A stretch of DNA of 64,000 nucleotides, taken from the NCBI RefSeq assembly GCF_003336675.1, contig NZ_QPII01000002.1:186001-250000 (forward strand). Direction: 5' to 3'. The position numbers and the translations under genes are program-made. Under the pieces are notes generated by a model, which was not told the DNA's origin, made no database searches, and was given only the letters and a program-made list of their open reading frames with translations. Positions 58,486-64,000 of this stretch are shown piece by piece (position 1 is the first letter of the stretch; every line of letters starts with the position of its first letter). Origin of the DNA: Billgrantia montanilacus (GTDB taxonomy: Bacteria > Pseudomonadota > Gammaproteobacteria > Pseudomonadales > Halomonadaceae).

Positions 58486-59667
58486 CTATTTCCCCAGGAA
58501 GCGCTTAGCTATCAGGCGTCTGCGTGTATTGGCTGGAAGAATACTCCCCCACCGCACCGAGGGGCGTTTAAGTACCTTCTCAATTTCCGGCAGCATGTCT
58601 TTACCAATTCCCGTTCTAATTATCTTGTCATAGAAGAATTTCCAGTCTAATCGCTCCGCTTCGCTACGAAGTACTACAGAGGCCAGGCTCTTTTTTCCCA
58701 GAGGAGTATCAAAGCAGGTCGGATCCGGCTCGCCCGCAAGCAGGAAATCTAGGCGTGTTCGCACGCATTTCTCACAGTTTCCACAATTTCGATCATGCAG
58801 CTCTCCGGCCCAGCAAACTCTGAGATTCCTAACACCAACCTCCCAAGCTGAAAGGACTTTTATTTTCTCAAATCGGCTGTACCCGGCTCCATCATGAATG
58901 ACCTGCATACGCTTTGAGCTGAGCAGAGGGTCAGTGATGGGATGGGAGCCCCACGGGACTACAAGTCTATCATAAGCATCTCCTGATGCAATTAGAGCCA
59001 TCCCTGCAAAGTCTGCCATGCCGCTAAACACTGATGCTAGTGCAGTACCGCAGTAATGCTCCCAGTTCACCAAGCTAACTTCGGTAATATTCGTTCGCAC
59101 TAAGATCAAATTCAGCTCTAAATCTGCTAGCGCTACCCGTGCCCGTTCGGCAGCACCTGCGATCCCGTCATGGTCCTCCAGTGGAATATCAAAGCCATGG
59201 ACTAATACTCCAGCTGAGATTGATATTCGTTTATCTCTGGCCAACCCCTTCGTGTGACGATAGGTTGTGAATTGCCCATCAACACCTCCTGAAAAAGTGA
59301 CAACCGCGCCCGCTACAGGCTCCCCCTCATCACGAACCTCATCCACCTCGATTTTTACTTCCTGATAAACTTCCGGGCACCACTTGACCCAAACCCTCTG
59401 TAGCTCGGTCATATTAGCTAGCAATTCACTACACACACTGCCGTGCACGTGAATATCAGCTCCCTGCTTCATGGCCGGCAACAGGACCGCAAGAAGATAT
59501 GAATCGCAATTTTTTTGGGTCGCCTGAGGAACGTTGCTAGGATACTCCCACCAGAGCTGTTTCTCTGATTCACTACCGTCCACGCGCTCCACTAACCGGC
59601 AACTTCGTTTCCAGCTTTCAGCCCCCATAGCAGTTGGCTCAGGAAATATGTCTATGCTGTTCCCCAT
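58486..59667 (-). CDS. QueC-like PP-loop (adenylating) protein with CxxCxxC ribbon
   Basis: 393 residues. PP-loop ATP pyrophosphatase motif FSGGVDG (125-131) and a C-terminal CGNCEKC (Cys295, Cys298, Cys301), the zinc-binding layout also seen in 7-cyano-7-deazaguanine synthases. Members of the PP-loop superfamily activate a carboxylate or amide by adenylation. The other usual QueC residues are not obvious, so it is a relative, not QueC. The context is polysaccharide synthesis, suggesting an amide- or carboxyl-activating step on a sugar precursor. Starts 3 bases after the flippase stop. Confidence 0.7.
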   Translation of the reverse strand: MGNSIDIFPEPTAMGAESWKRSCRLVERVDGSESEKQLWWEYPSNVPQATQKNCDSYLLAVLLPAMKQGADIHVHGSVCSELLANMTELQRVWVKWCPEVYQEVKIEVDEVRDEGEPVAGAVVTFSGGVDGQFTTYRHTKGLARDKRISISAGVLVHGFDIPLEDHDGIAGAAERARVALADLELNLILVRTNITEVSLVNWEHYCGTALASVFSGMADFAGMALIASGDAYDRLVVPWGSHPITDPLLSSKRMQVIHDGAGYSRFEKIKVLSAWEVGVRNLRVCWAGELHDRNCGNCEKCVRTRLDFLLAGEPDPTCFDTPLGKKSLASVVLRSEAERLDWKFFYDKIIRTGIGKDMLPEIEKVLKRPSVRWGSILPANTRRRLIAKRFLGK

Positions 59668-59670
59668 AGT

Positions 59671-60996
59671 TCAATCCTTATCTTTCTGAAAATAGATCCC
59701 GCCATTGAGGCGAATGAACGCAACCACACACAAGGCGGTGCTGAGAAAACAGCCAACTATTGAAAATAGCGCGATCGCAGCCAGGTCAGACTTAAAAAAA
59801 GTGAAACCAATATAGAGCGCCGTGACACGTAGAATCACGCTCAGCACCTCCTGTACAAGAAGGTATCGTTGTAATTTCAGCGCGGGGTAGGCCGCGACGT
59901 ATGCCCCGCTAACCAGTACAAACGCCAACCATAGGGCAATCCATTGGGCATACTCGCCGGCCCGACTCCACTCATCACCAAACACAATGGGAAACAATAC
60001 GGGGCCGGCAATCGCGATGATCCCGAATGGCACCAATGCCAATAGCGAGAGAACAGTAGTTGCTTGAATGAGCATCTTTCCAGCGTCCTGGCTTCCTTCA
60101 AGGATCGCACGTGTGATTTTGGGATAGAACACCTCTCCTACCGATTGCCCCAGCAACATCACAGGCGCCCCCAGCACCAGCACAGTAAGAGAGTATTGGC
60201 CAGCAGCGCCGGAACCGAAAAAGCTAGTGAGCAAAATCACAGGCAAACCAAGCGCAGCGGCATTGATCATGCTCTGTGGCATCCGGTACAGCGAGAAGTC
60301 ACGATACTCCCTAGCTGCGTTGCGAATACCAGCAGCACCGAACCAGCGCCGCACCTCGTAAGCACCATTTCTTGGCACAAGCGCCAGCAACATCACAAAG
60401 TTGATTGCCTTTCCGAGCATAAAAAATACGATAAGCAGCAGGCCAGAAGGCGCAAGCAATCCGCCGGTCAACTTTCCGATGTTAATCAGGAGCGTGCTGG
60501 CTACATGGGAGCCCGCTTTGGCTTTGAACAATCCTTCACGGATGGCTGTTTGGTCAGCAACTGACAGCAGCGCCCCCAGCAGTAATGAAACTGGGATCAA
60601 ATACAGTATCGCTGGCGTTGCTTCCAGGCTCGCCCAAGTGGCCAACTGGTCCTGGAAGATATATACGAAACTGAGCATCACCGGCGCCACCATTGTTGCA
60701 CACACAATGGCCAACCGAGCAATCGCGGTCGCCCCCTCATCCGTCTCGGGCATCACGATCGCATTGGCATAACCGAGCGTGGCAAGTGGCGTGATGATAT
60801 TGATCATGGCAGTAAACGCAGCTAACGCCCCGAATGCTTCAGGCCCATACAACCGTGTCAGGAATGGAGCGAATACTAGCGAGATTGCCTGCGCGGCCGC
60901 GATACCCGTTGCCACGGTGGCGACATTGCGCACGAACCTGCTTTTTCCAAACACCCTAACGCGGTCATGTAGACGGTTGAGCACCGTTCTACTCAT
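59671..60996 (-). CDS. wzx: Oligosaccharide flippase (Wzx-like)
   Basis: About 441 residues with 12-14 transmembrane helices and the MOP/polysaccharide-synthase pattern. It should flip undecaprenyl-linked repeat units for the Wzy-like polymerase (52904-53968). The start at 60996 is preferred; a TTG at 61020 exists. Directly downstream of Wzc except for a short gap containing an epimerase remnant. Confidence 0.88.
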   Translation of the reverse strand: MSRTVLNRLHDRVRVFGKSRFVRNVATVATGIAAAQAISLVFAPFLTRLYGPEAFGALAAFTAMINIITPLATLGYANAIVMPETDEGATAIARLAIVCATMVAPVMLSFVYIFQDQLATWASLEATPAILYLIPVSLLLGALLSVADQTAIREGLFKAKAGSHVASTLLINIGKLTGGLLAPSGLLLIVFFMLGKAINFVMLLALVPRNGAYEVRRWFGAAGIRNAAREYRDFSLYRMPQSMINAAALGLPVILLTSFFGSGAAGQYSLTVLVLGAPVMLLGQSVGEVFYPKITRAILEGSQDAGKMLIQATTVLSLLALVPFGIIAIAGPVLFPIVFGDEWSRAGEYAQWIALWLAFVLVSGAYVAAYPALKLQRYLLVQEVLSVILRVTALYIGFTFFKSDLAAIALFSIVGCFLSTALCVVAFIRLNGGIYFQKDKD

Positions 60997-61139
60997 GGCG
61001 TAATGGTGCCTGTGAAACAATCAGGCGTCTGGTAAACCCAGGTCATCAATAGATTCATGGTTTATGTCCATAGATTTCGTGATGCCAGTCCACGACGCCA
61101 ACCACGCACGACTTCACCTCCGTGGTCCACTGTACCTCC

Positions 61140-61275
61140 AGCCAGGCCCCTCGATGGCGATGTCGTAGTAGTCGTTCGTGCTATCGAACCCAACCACGCT
61201 GTCACCCCGCTCCAGCTACCGCTTGGACGTATGAACGCCGAAGAAGCCAGCGCTGCCAGTGACAAGAATCTTGAT
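61140..61275 (-). pseudogene. Remnant of a UDP-glucuronate 4-epimerase-like gene
   Basis: In one minus-strand frame the gap reads IKILVTGSAGFFGVHTSKR, a TAG stop, then LERGDSVVGFDSTNDYYD. These match the first ~45 residues of extended-SDR UDP-glucuronate 4-epimerases (Rossmann GxxGxxG and the NDYYD segment). No start, an internal stop (TAG at 61218-61216) and no further coding after about 61140. It is the broken 5' end of a gene that probably once lay between wzc and wzx; galE (48370-49422) may partly substitute. Confidence 0.75.
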
Positions 61276-61291
61276 GTGGAAAAGGGCTCTC

Positions 61292-63499
61292 TCACCGATA
61301 TTGATAGTGGTAGTAACCGTAGTAGCCGCCGGCCGTCGAGGGCTTGCGCTCGACGGCATTGAGCACGGCACCGCGTACCCGTATGCCGTTGTCTTCCAGG
61401 CGCCGCCTGGCCGCCTTGATCTCACGCACCGGGTTCTGCTCAAAGCGAGCCACCAATAGGGTGGTGTCACAGTGCTTGCCGACCACACTGGCGTCAGTCA
61501 CCGCAAGCATCGGGGGGGTGTCAACCAGCACCAGATCGAAACGGTCGCCCAAGGCCACCATGGCCTCAGCCAAGCGCGACTGCATGAGCAGCTCGGAAGG
61601 ATTGGGAGCCACCCTGCCCCGGCTGATCACATAATAGTTTTCGATGCCGGTGGGACGAATGATATCGGCCAGCTCGCACTGCCACGCCAGGTAGTCGGAT
61701 AATCCCGGGCTGGCATCCAGCTTGTAGGCGCGATGCAGATACCCCTTTCGTAAATCGGCATCCACTACCAACACCCGCTTACCGGCCTGGGCAAAGACCG
61801 ATGCAAGGTTGATCGTAAGGAAGCTCTTTCCCACGCCGGGGCTGGAGCCCGTGATCATGATGCGATTGTTGCAACCTTCCAGCAGGGCAAAATGCAAGCT
61901 GGTGCGCAGCCCGCGTATCGCTTCGACGCTCAGGTCAGCCGGGGCTTGTTCGGCCAGTATCCCGGTCACCACGCTCTTGGTCTGCTTAAGACCTTTTCGC
62001 CTCATCCGCTTGGTCAGGCGTGATTGTGCGCTGGAAAGCGGGATAGTGGCATAGACGGGAATCCCCGCTGCCTCGATCTGGTCGGGTGAGGTCACGCCTC
62101 GGCGCAATAACTCACGCATCAGCACCAGGCCAACGCTGAGCACCAGGCCAACCAACGTAGCCAGAAGAATCATACGGATGCGATTGGGAGCCACCAGGCC
62201 GCTGATCACCGCGGTGTCGATGATGCGCACATTGCCGATGGTGCCAGCACGTGCCACTTCCAGCTCCTGAATAGTGTTGAGTACGTTGACGTAGATCGCC
62301 TGGGTGACATCCACATCGCGCCGCAGACGAATAACCTCCTGCTGGGCGGCGGGCAACTCTTTTACACGGTCGTTCAGCTCGGTCCGGTCCTGCTGGATCT
62401 GGCGGCGCTGTCGCAGCAGGGCCTGATAGGAGGGGTGGCTGGGCGTGTATCGCTGGGCGAGCTCGGCTTCCTGGAACTCAAGTTCGTTCAGACGGGTTTC
62501 GAGCTCGATGTAGCGCTCAATGGCAGCCTGCGACTCACTATCGAGGTCGACACTATCCAGACCCGCCCGATACTCGTTCAGGTGCCGTTCGGCATCGGCC
62601 AGCTGGCTGCGCAACTCCGGCGCCTGTTCTTCCAGGAATTCCAGGCTCTGCTGGGCCTGAGCAGACTGCCGCTCAACGTTCTGAGTCAGGAATGTTTCCG
62701 CCACGGCACCCAGCGTACGGGTGAGTTCAGCCGGGTCGTCACCGGTCATGATCAGGCGCAACATGCCGGCACCATCCCTGCTCGATGAAGTTTCCCGAAT
62801 CTGCAACCGCGCTCCGATGCTGCCGATTGCCGAGGTTCGATGCTGCTTCATGAGTCGGAAGCGGGCACCGGGTGCGGCATTGAAGCTGGCAATATGCAGC
62901 GTCAAATCACCCTCAAGGTAGCGCTCTGCCTGGCCAACCTGCCCACTGCCAATGGGCATGCCATCCAGCAGTACCTGATAACCCTCGGGCAGTCGCTCAA
63001 CCAAGAGCCGCTGACCGCGACGGCTGTCGGCCAGTTCGAAACGCGCCACATCGAGAGATTCATCTCCCCAGACATGCGGCTGGCGATCCATGAATTCGGG
63101 GCGAGGAATGCCGTGACGCATCACGTAATTGCCGATGAAGGGCAGCTCCACCGGGCGAATGATCACGTCTCGCTCCAGGCGGTCCACTACCTGACCTAAC
63201 ACCATTCGAGACTGCAGAATTTCCACTTCTGCCGGCGTGCTGACGACATCCTCACCAAGGATGCTACCGACGGTACCAAAGGGGCTAACGCTGGAGCGGC
63301 GTTCCACCTGTACCAAGGCATCCGCCTGATAGATCGGCGTGGCCAGTTGCCCCTGCACGTAGCCGACCCCGGCAAAGAGCAGAGTGATGATAAGAATCTG
63401 CCACTTGTGATCCAGCAGCACACCCAGCAACCGCCCCAGATCGATGGTGGCTTCCTGCGTGTCCTGCTGTTGTGGCGATTGTTGTGGTGTCTCGTTCAT
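61292..63499 (-). CDS. wzc: Wzc-like polysaccharide co-polymerase and BY-kinase
   Basis: 735 residues from the ATG at 63499. N-terminal Wzz domain with a membrane helix (about 30-50), a long periplasmic coiled coil, a second helix (about 425-445), and a cytoplasmic tyrosine-kinase domain. Walker A GSSPGVGKSF, Walker A' VVDADLRKG and Walker B VLVDTPP are visible. The C terminus is the autophosphorylated tyrosine cluster GGYYGYYHYQYR. It controls polymer length and export and is dephosphorylated by the neighbouring Wzb. Confidence 0.93.
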   Translation of the reverse strand: MNETPQQSPQQQDTQEATIDLGRLLGVLLDHKWQILIITLLFAGVGYVQGQLATPIYQADALVQVERRSSVSPFGTVGSILGEDVVSTPAEVEILQSRMVLGQVVDRLERDVIIRPVELPFIGNYVMRHGIPRPEFMDRQPHVWGDESLDVARFELADSRRGQRLLVERLPEGYQVLLDGMPIGSGQVGQAERYLEGDLTLHIASFNAAPGARFRLMKQHRTSAIGSIGARLQIRETSSSRDGAGMLRLIMTGDDPAELTRTLGAVAETFLTQNVERQSAQAQQSLEFLEEQAPELRSQLADAERHLNEYRAGLDSVDLDSESQAAIERYIELETRLNELEFQEAELAQRYTPSHPSYQALLRQRRQIQQDRTELNDRVKELPAAQQEVIRLRRDVDVTQAIYVNVLNTIQELEVARAGTIGNVRIIDTAVISGLVAPNRIRMILLATLVGLVLSVGLVLMRELLRRGVTSPDQIEAAGIPVYATIPLSSAQSRLTKRMRRKGLKQTKSVVTGILAEQAPADLSVEAIRGLRTSLHFALLEGCNNRIMITGSSPGVGKSFLTINLASVFAQAGKRVLVVDADLRKGYLHRAYKLDASPGLSDYLAWQCELADIIRPTGIENYYVISRGRVAPNPSELLMQSRLAEAMVALGDRFDLVLVDTPPMLAVTDASVVGKHCDTTLLVARFEQNPVREIKAARRRLEDNGIRVRGAVLNAVERKPSTAGGYYGYYHYQYR

Positions 63500-63548
63500 T
63501 AACTCTTCCGCGAATAAGGAGGGGAAGAATGGGGACATGGCACGGGCA

Positions 63549-63986
63549 TCAGAGGCGTTCTGCCCAGAGGCGAGTTGCCTCATCCAGCAGCCGGTGCACA
63601 TGTTCGAAGACTTCCGGGCTCTTACGGTAGGGGTCGGGGATGTCGATCCCCTCCTGCTGTGCCAGCCACTTGCCCATCAGCAAAATCTTTCCACGCACCT
63701 CCGGCCAACGCTTGGCTACTGCTTGGCGCTGGCCGTCCGTCATTACCAGCACCAAATCGGCCTCGGCTAGCAAGTCAGCGTCCAACTGGCGCGCCAGATG
63801 CGACGATACGTCGAGCCTATTGGCCTCGGCCAGTCGTCGGGCCTGCGCATCCACCGGCTGGCCGATCAAGGCGCCCAGGCCAGCCGACGTTACCGTCAGA
63901 TGTGGCAGCCGCTGTTGCAACATAACCTCCGCTACCGGGCTGCGGCAGATGTTGCCGGTACACACGACCAATATGCGCTGGAACAT
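63549..63986 (-). CDS. wzb: Low-molecular-weight protein-tyrosine phosphatase (Wzb)
   Basis: 145 residues. Active-site loop VVCTGNICRS (Cys9) and general acid Asp in IPDPYRKSPEVF near residue 116. It dephosphorylates Wzc. It ends 49 bases before wzc. On the far side, a TAG stop at 63991-63989 in the last 12 bases of the window could end the preceding gene (perhaps wza), but too little is present to call. Confidence 0.93.
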   Translation of the reverse strand: MFQRILVVCTGNICRSPVAEVMLQQRLPHLTVTSAGLGALIGQPVDAQARRLAEANRLDVSSHLARQLDADLLAEADLVLVMTDGQRQAVAKRWPEVRGKILLMGKWLAQQEGIDIPDPYRKSPEVFEHVHRLLDEATRLWAERL

Positions 63987-64000
63987 GCCTAGAGCAGATC

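Overview
The window reads as chromosomal DNA of a GC-rich gammaproteobacterium, most likely of the Halomonas group. This is an inference from gene order and from the acidic, Glu/Asp-rich envelope proteins, not from a marker gene. The block leuC-leuD-leuB-asd-fimV-truA-trpF-(trpB-trpA)-accD-folC-dedD-cvpA-purF-metZ (about 22.7 kb down to 4.7 kb, all minus strand) is the conserved order known from pseudomonads and oceanospirilla.

Layout. 0-4.6 kb: the end of an NCS2-like permease, a Spy/CpxP-like protein, a MATE exporter with a short membrane PAS protein, and a YceI/cytochrome b561 pair. 4.7-22.7 kb: the conserved biosynthetic block above. It also carries two inverted copies of a multi-stem intergenic repeat, one on each side of leuC-leuD. 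22.9-34 kb: a LysR regulator with a visible dyad operator, an unrecognised membrane protein, a DUF1451-type zinc-ribbon protein, leuS-lptE-holA, a probable pterin-sensor/diguanylate-cyclase pair, a PA2779/PA2778-type pair and a DUF488 protein.

33.9-64 kb: a long minus-strand surface-polysaccharide locus. At its upstream end are the Wzb phosphatase, Wzc kinase, a flippase, a QueC-like PP-loop protein, GT2/GT4 glycosyltransferases, a pyruvyl transferase, a Wzy/EpsG-like polymerase, a DegT aminotransferase and galE. At its downstream end are a GNAT, a PhyH oxygenase, the initiating sugar transferase, a PLP decarboxylase, an ATP-grasp enzyme and an O-antigen-ligase-like protein. The 50.8-58.5 kb stretch is visibly AT-richer than its surroundings and its genes are linked by 4-base stop/start overlaps.

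The most interesting part lies inside that locus, at 39.7-48.3 kb: a complete lasso-peptide (RiPP) gene cluster. It encodes a stand-alone RRE/PqqD protein (B1), a transglutaminase-like leader peptidase (B2), a nucleotidyltransferase, an ABC exporter, an asparagine-synthetase-like lactam synthetase (C), a 64-residue precursor with a textbook leader and a predicted nine-residue A1-D9 ring, an HPr-kinase-like protein, and an unusual phosphoribosyltransferase-PqqD fusion coupled to that kinase. The kinase and a precursor ending in Thr suggest phosphorylation or another tailoring step. The fusion suggests a second leader-binding enzyme of unknown chemistry. No rRNA, tRNA, CRISPR array, prophage or insertion sequence was recognised.
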